A stretch of DNA of 64,000 nucleotides. Origin: TC-15 sp034437275 (GTDB taxonomy: Bacteria; Chloroflexota; Anaerolineae; Aggregatilineales; Aggregatilineaceae). The translations under genes were made by a program, and so were the position numbers. The number at the start of each line of letters is the position of its first letter. The stretch's first letter is position 1. Positions 17,966 to 26,085 of this stretch are shown here, piece after piece. Below the pieces are notes generated by a model. The model did no database searches. It saw nothing but the letters and a program-made list of their open reading frames with translations, and had not been told where the DNA came from. Location: NCBI GenBank assembly GCA_034437275.1, contig DAOTUD010000031.1, positions 13,395 through 77,394 on the forward strand. Reading direction: 5' to 3'.

Positions 17966-20900
17966 GTGCAACGTTCACGTATTTTGATTTTCACCTGGAT
18001 ACTGGGGCTGGTGACGGGGATCATCATGCTGGCCAGCTTCCCAGATTTCAGTACGGTCGATATCACGGTCTGGCTGTTGTTCGCGGTGCTGGTGGGGGTG
18101 ATGCTCAACCTGAGCACGCTGCTGGATGAGGTGGTGGTCTCGCCGGCGACGACGGCGGCGATGATGGCATACCTGACGATTGGCGAGGGACAGGCCGCCC
18201 CGGCGGCGGTGTGGTGTGTGGCGGTCGGGGCCTTGGGGGGCAACCTGGGCTGGCTGGCGCGCACGCTGCCGGGCCAACCCTGGCCCGCGTATGGGCAGGT
18301 GCTGCGCAACGTGACGATCAGCATCGTCCAGTTGACGATCGGGGTCTTCATCGCGGGGTGGGCCTACCAGCAGTTCGACGGGCGGCTGCCGCTGGACCAG
18401 TTGCACAGCGCGGATATTTTGCCGCTGTCGGCCTTCTTCTCGATCTATCTGGCGATCTACCTCAGCATACTGCTGCTGGAAGCGCACCTCTCGCGGCGGC
18501 GCACGCCGCGCATGGTGGCGCAGTACTGGCAGGGGCTGGTCGGCGTGATCCTGCTGCCGCTGCCGTTCGCGGTGGTCGGCGCGGTGGCGTACCACGAGCT
18601 GTCGTCGCTGGCGTTCGCGATCCTGATCGGCGGCCTGCTGATCATCGTGACCGGCGTGCATCGCATCACCCAGGCCGAAGCACGCTCGCGCGAGCAGGTG
18701 CTCGAACTGTCGGCGCTTTCGGCCATCAGCCAGGCCATGCGCTCCAACCTGGATTTTAACGCGCTGCTGGACGTGGTCTACGAGCAGGTGTCGAACCTGA
18801 TCAACGTCGACAACTTCACGGTCGCGCTTTTCGACGAGAATCGCAGCGTGCTCTACTACCCGCTCAACATCCAGCAGCACCAGCATGTCCCGCGCGAACC
18901 CCACGAGGCGGGTAACGGCCTGCTGGAGTGGGTCATCACCCAGCGCGCGCCGCTGCTGCTGCCCGATCGGGTGACGCGCCGCGCCCAGGAGATGGGCCGG
19001 ACCCCGCCGGACCGCAGCGTGTACTCGTGGCTGGGCGTGCCGCTGGTCGCCCCGGAGCGCGTGCTGGGCTGCATGGCGGTCTACTCGGACCGGTCCGGCC
19101 AGAGCCTCACCCCAAAAGACCTGCACGTGCTGGCCAACATCGCCGGACAGACCGGGATCGCCACCGACAACACGCAGCTTTATGACCAGGCCCGCGACCG
19201 GGCGGTGCAGTTGGCAACGCTGAACAACATCTCGGTCATCTTAAGCGGCACGCTGGACGTCGAGCAGATCCTCGACCTGACCGGATCCTCGGCGGTGGCG
19301 GTGGCAAGCTGCAATGCCATCGCGCTGTACATGTGGTGGGACGGCACGCATCACCCGCTGACGCTGGCCCGGCACAATGGCCTGAGCGAGCACTTCGTCG
19401 ACAATGCGCCCGCACCGCTGCTGATGGACATCGACGACTTGCAGCGCCGCCGCCAGCCGGTGATCGTCACCGACATGAGCATCGACCAGCGGACGCACAA
19501 CATCCGCCCCCTGATGAACCGCGAGCAGAAGCACGCCTGGATCGAGTTCTTGCTGCGCAAGGGCGACGATCTGCTGGGCATCCTGGTCTTTTATTACCAC
19601 GAGTCGCGCCGCTTCAGCACCGACGAGATCGAACTGCTGCGCACCTTCACCAACCAGGCGGCGCTGGCGATCAGCAATGCCCGGCTGTACACCCAGACCG
19701 ACGAGGCGCTGGATCGGCGCGTGGAGCAGTTGTCGGCGCTGGCCGAGATCAGCCGCGAACTGACCTCGACGCTCAACATGCAGGGGCTGTTCCAGTTGGT
19801 GCTGGACCGCGCGCTGGAAGCCACACAGTCGGCGACCGGGCTGCTGCTGCTGCGCACGGAAGACAGCAACCAGATTCCGTCGCTGGTGGCCTACCGGGGC
19901 TTTCCGCCCGACGCTTTCGATCGCACCAACCCGCTGGGCGGCTACGTCGCCAAAACGTTCAGCGCGGGCGAGCCGACGCTGATCGCGGACCTGGTGCAAG
20001 AGTCCGGGATTGTGCGGCAGGATGAGCGCGTGCGGTCCCAACTCAACGTGCCGGTGATGCGCAACACCGAAGTGCTGGGCGTGATCTCGCTGGGCAGCGA
20101 CCGTCCCGACGATTACACCCCGGACGATCAAACCTTCGTGACCCAACTCGCCAACCAGGCCCGCATCGCCATCGACAATGCGCGCCTGTTCCGCCGCATC
20201 GAAATCGCGCGCGACCGGCTCCAGATCATCCTGGACAGCATGAAGGAAGCGGTCATCCTGATCGAGGCCGGCGGGTCGATCACGCTGGCCAACCCGCGCG
20301 TGGAGTGGCTGCTGGGGCTGTCGCCGCAGGCGGTGCTTGACGTGCCGGTGGTCGACCTGCTCAACGATCCAGACCTGGAACTGGCCGAACGGCTGGGCTT
20401 CCAGCCAGATGCGCTGCTGGCGCTGGTGCATAACCTGGACAACCGGCGGTGGGAAACCACGTCGCGGGGGGACGGACGCCTGACCTTCGCCATCCAGACG
20501 CCGCAAAAAACACGCTTCGTCGACCGCACCAACGCCCCGGTCCGGGACGAGACCGGGCGCGTGATCGGGCTGTTGATGGTGTTTTCCGACGTGACCGAAG
20601 AACGCGAACTCGAACAGGCCCGCGAAGACCTGAGCAACATGATCGTGCACGACCTGCGCGGCCCGTTGACGGCGATCACCACCAGCCTCAAGCTGCTCAA
20701 CGAGATCGCGCCGCCGGATGATCCGATCGGGCGTGCCGTCAAGCAAACCACCGAAGCGGCAGCCCGCGCGGTACGCAAGCTGCTGAACCTGGTCGATTCG
20801 CTGCTGGATATCTCCAAACTGGAAAGCGGCATGATGACGCTGGAGCGCGAACCGGCCCAACTGGCCCCGCTGTGCCGGGCGGTGGCCGACGAGTTCGCCC

Positions 20901-21337
20901 CGCTGGCGCAGGAGTTGGAGGTCAGCCTGGGCGTGGATATACCCGACGACCTGGCGATCCTCAACATCGACAGCGAAAAGATCGAGCGTGTGCTGCTCAA
21001 CCTGGTGGACAACGCGATCAAGTTTACGCCCGCCGGGGGCAGTGTCAGCATCCGGGCCTATATGCCCAAACAGGCTGGCGGGTCGGATGAATACGTGCGG
21101 GTGGACGTGCGGGATAGTGGCCCAGGGGTGCCGGACGAGCACAAGGAGCGCCTGTTCGACCGCTTCGCGCAGCTCGACGAACAGCGGGGCCGTCGCCGGG
21201 GCACCGGGCTGGGGCTGACGTTCTGCAAGCTTGCAGTCGAGGCACACGAGGGCGAGATCTGGGTCGAGGATAACCCCGGCGGCGGGGCAGTCTTCGCGTT
21301 TACGCTGCCGGTGCTGGACGAGGCAAGCTGGGTCTAG
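17966..21337 (+). CDS. Membrane sensor histidine kinase with three GAF domains and a PAS domain
   Basis: 1123 residues from a GTG with GGAG upstream. Residues 1-225 contain about seven membrane helices. GAF units lie at about 248-412, 417-572 and 591-742, a PAS at 752-880, HisKA at MIVHDLRGPLTA (His 895), and a HATPase domain with NLVDNAIKF, VRDSGPGVP and GTGLGLTFCK. The domain order and kinase core closely resemble the upstream kinase, which has one GAF more, so I infer tandem duplication with gain or loss of a GAF. No response regulator is adjacent. Its stop codon lies in a CTAG shared with the convergent CBS gene. Confidence 0.9.
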   Translation: MQRSRILIFTWILGLVTGIIMLASFPDFSTVDITVWLLFAVLVGVMLNLSTLLDEVVVSPATTAAMMAYLTIGEGQAAPAAVWCVAVGALGGNLGWLARTLPGQPWPAYGQVLRNVTISIVQLTIGVFIAGWAYQQFDGRLPLDQLHSADILPLSAFFSIYLAIYLSILLLEAHLSRRRTPRMVAQYWQGLVGVILLPLPFAVVGAVAYHELSSLAFAILIGGLLIIVTGVHRITQAEARSREQVLELSALSAISQAMRSNLDFNALLDVVYEQVSNLINVDNFTVALFDENRSVLYYPLNIQQHQHVPREPHEAGNGLLEWVITQRAPLLLPDRVTRRAQEMGRTPPDRSVYSWLGVPLVAPERVLGCMAVYSDRSGQSLTPKDLHVLANIAGQTGIATDNTQLYDQARDRAVQLATLNNISVILSGTLDVEQILDLTGSSAVAVASCNAIALYMWWDGTHHPLTLARHNGLSEHFVDNAPAPLLMDIDDLQRRRQPVIVTDMSIDQRTHNIRPLMNREQKHAWIEFLLRKGDDLLGILVFYYHESRRFSTDEIELLRTFTNQAALAISNARLYTQTDEALDRRVEQLSALAEISRELTSTLNMQGLFQLVLDRALEATQSATGLLLLRTEDSNQIPSLVAYRGFPPDAFDRTNPLGGYVAKTFSAGEPTLIADLVQESGIVRQDERVRSQLNVPVMRNTEVLGVISLGSDRPDDYTPDDQTFVTQLANQARIAIDNARLFRRIEIARDRLQIILDSMKEAVILIEAGGSITLANPRVEWLLGLSPQAVLDVPVVDLLNDPDLELAERLGFQPDALLALVHNLDNRRWETTSRGDGRLTFAIQTPQKTRFVDRTNAPVRDETGRVIGLLMVFSDVTEERELEQAREDLSNMIVHDLRGPLTAITTSLKLLNEIAPPDDPIGRAVKQTTEAAARAVRKLLNLVDSLLDISKLESGMMTLEREPAQLAPLCRAVADEFAPLAQELEVSLGVDIPDDLAILNIDSEKIERVLLNLVDNAIKFTPAGGSVSIRAYMPKQAGGSDEYVRVDVRDSGPGVPDEHKERLFDRFAQLDEQRGRRRGTGLGLTFCKLAVEAHEGEIWVEDNPGGGAVFAFTLPVLDEASWV

Positions 21338-21753
21338 TTCGCCTCGCGCAGGGTGTCACGCAGCACCCGCAGCAGGTCGGTCACCGTCAGGATGCCGACC
21401 AGCCGCCGCCCATCGACGACCGGCAGCCCGCTGATCTTGTGCTTCAGCAGCAGCTGCACAGCCTCCTCCAGCAGCAGATCGGGCGCAGCCGTGATCGGGT
21501 CCGGCGTCATGCACGCATCGACCTGGGTGTGCGCCAGCAGCATCTCGTCCTGCCAGCGTTCGCGCATCACCAACGGTGAGTTCACTGCCAGCCGCAGGTC
21601 GCGGTCGGTGATGATGCCGCACAGCGTGCCGTCCTCGTCCACAACCGGCAGCTGGCGGCAGTTAGCCGCTTGCATTCGTTCCTGGGCAGTTTTGAGCGTA
21701 TCCTGTGGCCCGATGGTCACCAGCTCAAGCGTCATTACGTCGCGTACCTTCAT
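21334..21753 (-). CDS. CBS-domain pair protein
   Basis: 139 residues comprising two CBS domains only. The first is residues 1-60, with VRDVMTLELVTIGPQDTLK and CRQLPVVDEDGTLCGIITDRDL. The second is about 75-135, with MTPDPITAAPDLLLEEAVQ and ISGLPVVDGRRLVGILTVTD. Such paired modules bind adenine nucleotides and act as energy or ligand sensors for a partner protein; the partner is unknown. AGGGGAG precedes the ATG. The stop overlaps the kinase stop by four bases. Confidence 0.9.
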   Translation of the reverse strand: MKVRDVMTLELVTIGPQDTLKTAQERMQAANCRQLPVVDEDGTLCGIITDRDLRLAVNSPLVMRERWQDEMLLAHTQVDACMTPDPITAAPDLLLEEAVQLLLKHKISGLPVVDGRRLVGILTVTDLLRVLRDTLREAN

Positions 21754-21774
21754 AAGCTCCCCTATCCCAAATTC

Positions 21775-22899
21775 TCAGCGATCATGCGCGCGCCGGTACA
21801 CGTCGAGCGTTTCGCGGGCCGCCCGCTGCCAGGAGAAATGCGCTGCGCGTTTCGGACCGGCGGCGGCCATCTCGGCGCGCAAGTCGGGATCGTCCAGCAC
21901 CAGGCGCAGCACGCCGGTCATGTGATCCACGTCGTGCGGGTTGAAGTAGTGCGGCACATCCGCGCCCAGCTCCGGCATACTCGATTCGCGGCTGCTGACG
22001 ACGGGCGCGCCGCAGGCCATCGCCTCCAGCACCGGCAGGCCCGCGCCCTCATACATCGACGCCATGACGTACACCATCGCCGCATTAAAGACCGCCGGCA
22101 GGTCATCATCCGGCACATAGCCGGGGAACAGCACCGCATCGTTGAGGCCGAGTTCCTCGACGCGCGCGAAAAACTCGTCGTAGAGCCAGCCCTTCGCGCC
22201 GACCACCACCCAGTACAGCCCCCGATCGTGGCGTCGCAGCCGGGCCACGCACTCCGCCAGCCGCGACAGGTTCTTGCGCGGCTCGATGGTGCCGACCGAC
22301 AGGATGAAGCGCTCCGGCAGGTGGTACTGCTGGCGCACCCGGTCGATCTCGGACTCCGGCACGACGCGGAAATGCGGCGCGGCGGCCTCGTGCACCACCG
22401 TGATCTTGTTGTCCGGGGTGTGGTAATGGCGCATCAGGTCGTTTTTGGTGGCCTGCGACACGGTGATGATCGCGTCGGCGCGACGCACAAACAGCGGCAT
22501 GGCGGCCTTCAGGAACCAGTAATTGAGCCGCTTGTGGTGCTCTGGGAACAGGTGAAAGATCAGGTCGTGCACCGTCATCACGGTCGGCACACTGCGCAGC
22601 GGCAGCAGCAGGTGCTCGGTGGCGTGGAACAAGCTGGCGTCCGGCACCAAGCGCCGGAACGACATACGCGACAATTGGCCCAGGAAAACCATCATCCGCC
22701 AGGGCTTGTAGCCCATCCGGATCGAGCGCTGCGGCACCCCGGCCCACTCGTCGAACTGTTGGGCCTGCCGGGTGCGGTTGTAGAACAAGGCCAGCGGCGG
22801 CTCGGCCTCCTGGAGCAGCGCCTGGGTCAGCGAGCGCGTATAGCGCCCCAGGCCCGCCCGGCTGTTGATCGCGGCGGATACATCGACGTAAGTTGTCAC
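21775..22899 (-). CDS. Glycosyltransferase family 4-type (GT-B) enzyme
   Basis: 374 residues. The N-terminal half has SRAGLGRYTRSL and TVMTVHDLIFHLFPE. The C-terminal half has FILSVGTIEPRKNLSRL and the nucleotide-sugar site GAGLPVLEAMACGAPVVSS with the family Glu. It matches mannosyl- or rhamnosyl-type transferases that build surface polysaccharide from NDP-sugars. The GTG at 22899 forms a GTGA overlap with the upstream stop and has AAAGGGGAA in front; the in-frame ATG at 22935 lies within the upstream gene. It is translationally coupled to the WecG-like gene. Confidence 0.9.
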   Translation of the reverse strand: MTTYVDVSAAINSRAGLGRYTRSLTQALLQEAEPPLALFYNRTRQAQQFDEWAGVPQRSIRMGYKPWRMMVFLGQLSRMSFRRLVPDASLFHATEHLLLPLRSVPTVMTVHDLIFHLFPEHHKRLNYWFLKAAMPLFVRRADAIITVSQATKNDLMRHYHTPDNKITVVHEAAAPHFRVVPESEIDRVRQQYHLPERFILSVGTIEPRKNLSRLAECVARLRRHDRGLYWVVVGAKGWLYDEFFARVEELGLNDAVLFPGYVPDDDLPAVFNAAMVYVMASMYEGAGLPVLEAMACGAPVVSSRESSMPELGADVPHYFNPHDVDHMTGVLRLVLDDPDLRAEMAAAGPKRAAHFSWQRAARETLDVYRRAHDR

Positions 22900-23642
22900 G
22901 CTGTTTTCCCCTTTTTCGATACCATTACCGCCCACACAAAACGCGGCAGCCGCAGCATCCTGCGCCAGCGCCAGGGCTGCTTATAGAGCCGGTAGAGCCA
23001 TTCCAATGCCAGTTTGCGCATCCAGCGCGGCGCGCGCGGCACCGTCCCTGCCAGAAAATCGAACGTACCGCCGACGCCCATCGCCACCGGCACGCGCAGC
23101 CGGTCCCGGTTGCGCGCGATCCATTTGTCCTGGCGCGGCGCGCCATACGCCACGAACAGGATATCCGCGCCGCTGGCGTTCACCCGGTCGATGATCGCGT
23201 CCTCGTCGTCCGGGTGTGGGCTGCCCGCGTAGGTCCCGGCGATGTACAGGCCGGGGTTGTCGGCCACCAGCCGCGCGGCGGCCTGTTCCGCGACGCCGGG
23301 GGCCGCCCCCAGCAGGAACAGCGACCAGCCGCGCTGCGCCGCCTGCGCTGCGATCACTGGCACGCCGTCCGAGCCAGTGACGCGCTCCGGCAGCGGGTGG
23401 CCCAGGTAGCGCGCCGCAAACAGCAGCCCCACGCCATCCGGCACACACAGGTCGGCCTGGTGCAGCACACGCATGAAGGCCGGGTCATCCTGTGCGATCA
23501 TGACAAATTCCGGGCTGACAGTGCAAATCTGGTAGGGGCCATCCCCGGCTTCGATCCAGCCGGCAATAGCCGCCAATAGGCTGTCGAACGTCGCGGCGTC
23601 GACCGGTACGCCGAGGATGTGGAGTCGTTCATCGGTCCGCAT
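22896..23642 (-). CDS. WecG/TagA/CpsF family glycosyltransferase
   Basis: 248 residues, the family length. Signatures are TVSPEFVMIAQ, ADLCVPDGVGLLFAARY, VAYGAPRQDKWI, GVGGTFDFLAG and LEWLYRLYKQPWRWRRM near the C-terminus, which docks these enzymes at the membrane. Members transfer ManNAc or related sugars onto undecaprenyl-linked GlcNAc in teichoic acid or exopolysaccharide synthesis. The final GTGA overlap couples it to the glycosyltransferase gene. The exact donor sugar cannot be told from sequence alone. Confidence 0.92.
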   Translation of the reverse strand: MRTDERLHILGVPVDAATFDSLLAAIAGWIEAGDGPYQICTVSPEFVMIAQDDPAFMRVLHQADLCVPDGVGLLFAARYLGHPLPERVTGSDGVPVIAAQAAQRGWSLFLLGAAPGVAEQAAARLVADNPGLYIAGTYAGSPHPDDEDAIIDRVNASGADILFVAYGAPRQDKWIARNRDRLRVPVAMGVGGTFDFLAGTVPRAPRWMRKLALEWLYRLYKQPWRWRRMLRLPRFVWAVMVSKKGKTA

Positions 23643-23720
23643 TGGGCGCTCATTTCCGTCGTTAAAGAAGCTTCGTCATCATCCGGATTGTACCGTTGAC
23701 CGCCAATTTTGGGCCAATGC

Positions 23721-23748
23721 TTGCCAATGGCCCACACGTGACTACAAT
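23721..23748 (+). promoter_or_regulatory. Predicted promoter for the acidic membrane protein
   Basis: TTGCCA (23721-23726), a 16-base spacer and TACAAT (23743-23748) precede the GGAGGG ribosome site and ATG 23771. The leader would be only about 15 bases. Confidence 0.5.
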
Positions 23749-23770
23749 TAACGTGCGGAGGGTTATGCTG

Positions 23771-24847
23771 ATGAATGAAGATCGAAATCACCTGCCCGAC
23801 GACCCGTTCGCAGATCGGGACGACATGGGCGATATGGATGAGAAATTCGAAGAAGCGTTGGAAGCGTTGGAGTCGTACCCGGATGTGGACGAGGACACTG
23901 CCGCCGACGCGGACGTCGACGACGAGGTAGCCGCCGCCGCGCCCGAACCGGCTGATCCCGGTCCAGCAGCGGAAGCCCGGGAGCCGGACAGCGCGGAACC
24001 GGCAGCGGAATCGTCCCCCGGCGACGACCGCGACGCCTTCGACGATGACTTCGACGCCGCCACGCTGGAGGACGCCAGCCCGGCGGCGATCGCGGAGGAC
24101 GCGGAAGGGTACGATCCCGACGCCGAACTCGCCGACCAGGACTGGGTCACGGCTGAGCCGGACGCCGAAGACGACGACATGCTCAGCGCCGCCGCAGCCA
24201 CCGCCGCCGTCGCCGCTGAGGACGTCCTCGGCACCGGGGAAGAAGCGGTCCCGGCGGCGTTTGGCGAACCGGAACGGCTACGCCAGCCGCGCCGCGCCGA
24301 AATCTTCCGGCGGCGGATGCGCGCCCAGTTTGGGATGCTGCCGCTGGCGTTGTTCCTGGTGGCGCTGGGGCTGTACCTGATCATGCGCCAGCGGGCGGTC
24401 GAGGGGCTGCCCGATTTTTCCGACGCCGCGCTGGTGGTGGCGGCAGTATTGGCCGTGGCTTTCACCGCCATCTTTCACGCCTTTGTGTTCGGGCGGACCG
24501 AGCGCGGCCTGCTGTTCTTCGGCCTGCTGGTGTGGATATCCGCCGGGCTGGTGGCGCTGCTGGTGCTGGGCATCGAGCGCGAGCCGCAGGCTGCCGAGTG
24601 GTGGCCGCTGGCGTTGGTTGCGCTGGGACTGGGCTTTTTGGCGACGTTTCTGCTGGAACGCGGACGCGATGCGCGCCTGGTGTTGGCCAGCGTCGCCGTG
24701 TGGGTCGCGGCGGCGGTCGCGTTTGTGTACACCAACGGGCAGCTTGACGAGCAACTGCTGGACGACGCTGCCAGCTACTGGCCGCTGCTGCTGTCGGTGG
24801 TGGGCGTCGGACTATTACCACTCGTTTTTCGCCGTCGTACAGGATAG
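23771..24847 (+). CDS. Membrane protein with a long acidic N-terminal domain
   Basis: 358 residues. Residues 1-185 are extremely acidic (Asp/Glu/Ala, for example DVDEDTAADADVDDEVAAAA), probably disordered and cytosolic. A basic patch, RLRQPRRAEIFRRRMR, precedes six predicted membrane helices that fill the rest. ATG 23771 lies eight bases after GGAGGG and is preferred over ATG 23765. No family is recognised. The acid-rich tail and basic hinge are what can be seen. It is followed six bases later by a glycosyltransferase gene, so a role in the surface-polysaccharide locus is possible but unproven. Confidence 0.6.
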   Translation: MNEDRNHLPDDPFADRDDMGDMDEKFEEALEALESYPDVDEDTAADADVDDEVAAAAPEPADPGPAAEAREPDSAEPAAESSPGDDRDAFDDDFDAATLEDASPAAIAEDAEGYDPDAELADQDWVTAEPDAEDDDMLSAAAATAAVAAEDVLGTGEEAVPAAFGEPERLRQPRRAEIFRRRMRAQFGMLPLALFLVALGLYLIMRQRAVEGLPDFSDAALVVAAVLAVAFTAIFHAFVFGRTERGLLFFGLLVWISAGLVALLVLGIEREPQAAEWWPLALVALGLGFLATFLLERGRDARLVLASVAVWVAAAVAFVYTNGQLDEQLLDDAASYWPLLLSVVGVGLLPLVFRRRTG

Positions 24848-24853
24848 AGGATT

Positions 24854-25984
24854 ATGCAACCGCTTACAATCGCTATTGACGCCAGCCGGACCACAACTGC
24901 CCAGCGCACCGGCACAGAAAATTATGCGTTGCAGTTGATCCGGGCGATGCTGGCGGCAGACAGTCCCCATCATCTCACGTTGTATTTCCGCGACCGTCCC
25001 GCGCCGGACCTGTTCCCGGACCATCCCCGCGTGACGCAGCGAGTGATCGCCTGGCCGCGGATGTGGACGCACCTCCGGTTTGCGGCGGCGCTGTGGCAGG
25101 ACCGCCCGGACGTGACGTTCGTCCCGGCGCATGTGCTGCCGGTGTGGTTTCCCGGCCCGGCAGTGGTAACGGTGCACGATCTGGGCTACATTTACTTTCC
25201 CAGCGCGCACACGGACCGGTCCCGGCGCTATCTGGAATGGTCGACACGGCACAGCGTGCGCCGCGCCACGCGCGTGCTCGTCGATTCGTTGGCCACCGCC
25301 AAAGACCTGGCCGCGCATTATCGCGTCTCTGAAAACCAGATGGACCTGGTCTATCCGGGCGTGAACGAGTCGCTGGCGCGCGTCGAGGACCCGGAACAAC
25401 TGGCCGCTGTGCGGGCGCGCTACGGGCTGCCGGAACGCTACCTGTTCTTCATCGGGACGCTGCAGCCGCGCAAGAACATCGCGCGCATCGTGCAGGGCTA
25501 CGCGCGCTGGCGTGCTCGCCAGGACCGCACCGCCGTGGCGCTGGTCATGGCCGGGCCGGAGGGTTGGCTCTACGATCCCAACTGGACGGCAGGCGTGGAC
25601 GGTGTGATCCTGCCGGGCTACGTCGCCGACGAGGATATCGCCGCACTGTACAGCGGGGCGCTGGCGCTGGTCTTCCCGACGCTGCACGAAGGCTTCGGCT
25701 TTCCGGTGCTGGAGGCGATGCGCTGCGGCACGCCTGTGATCACCAGCAACACGTCCTCGCTGCCGGAGGTGGCCGGTGATGCGGCGCTGCTGGTCAACGC
25801 GCGCGACGTGGACGCCATCGCCGACGCCATCGCCCGCGTGGTGGGGGATGACGACCTGCGCGCGGAACTGGTCGCCCAGGGCTACACGCAGGCGCAGCAG
25901 TTCACCTGGGCGCGGGCGGCGCACAAGGCGCTGCATACGCTGGAAGTGGCGGCCACCCGCCAGCGTCAGGCTGGCGTTAGGTAA
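24854..25984 (+). CDS. Glycosyltransferase family 4 enzyme
   Basis: 376 residues, GT-B fold. The N-terminal region has DASRTTTAQRTGTENYALQL and VTVHDLGYIYFP. The C-terminal region has YLFFIGTLQPRKNIARI, VILPGYVADEDIAALYSGA and HEGFGFPVLEAMRCGTPVI, holding the conserved Glu pair of GT4 retaining enzymes. It is similar in layout to the enzyme at 21775-22899, with which it shares the HDL and PRKN motifs. The likely role is sugar transfer in surface glycan synthesis. A GAGG ribosome site precedes ATG 24854. Confidence 0.92.
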   Translation: MQPLTIAIDASRTTTAQRTGTENYALQLIRAMLAADSPHHLTLYFRDRPAPDLFPDHPRVTQRVIAWPRMWTHLRFAAALWQDRPDVTFVPAHVLPVWFPGPAVVTVHDLGYIYFPSAHTDRSRRYLEWSTRHSVRRATRVLVDSLATAKDLAAHYRVSENQMDLVYPGVNESLARVEDPEQLAAVRARYGLPERYLFFIGTLQPRKNIARIVQGYARWRARQDRTAVALVMAGPEGWLYDPNWTAGVDGVILPGYVADEDIAALYSGALALVFPTLHEGFGFPVLEAMRCGTPVITSNTSSLPEVAGDAALLVNARDVDAIADAIARVVGDDDLRAELVAQGYTQAQQFTWARAAHKALHTLEVAATRQRQAGVR

Positions 25985-25991
25985 GCAGAGT

Positions 25992-26020
25992 TTGCAGGAA
26001 CCCACGCCCTTTTCTATAAT
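25992..26020 (+). promoter_or_regulatory. Predicted strong promoter for the PA14/SH3 protein
   Basis: TTGCAG (25992-25997), a 17-base spacer and a perfect TATAAT (26015-26020), followed by a leader of about 60 bases to ATG 26086. Confidence 0.6.
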
Positions 26021-26085
26021 CCGGACGCTCTTATTATTTCTGTATTTCTGTATTCTGGTGTTGGATAGATGTCAGGAAAAGCGCT

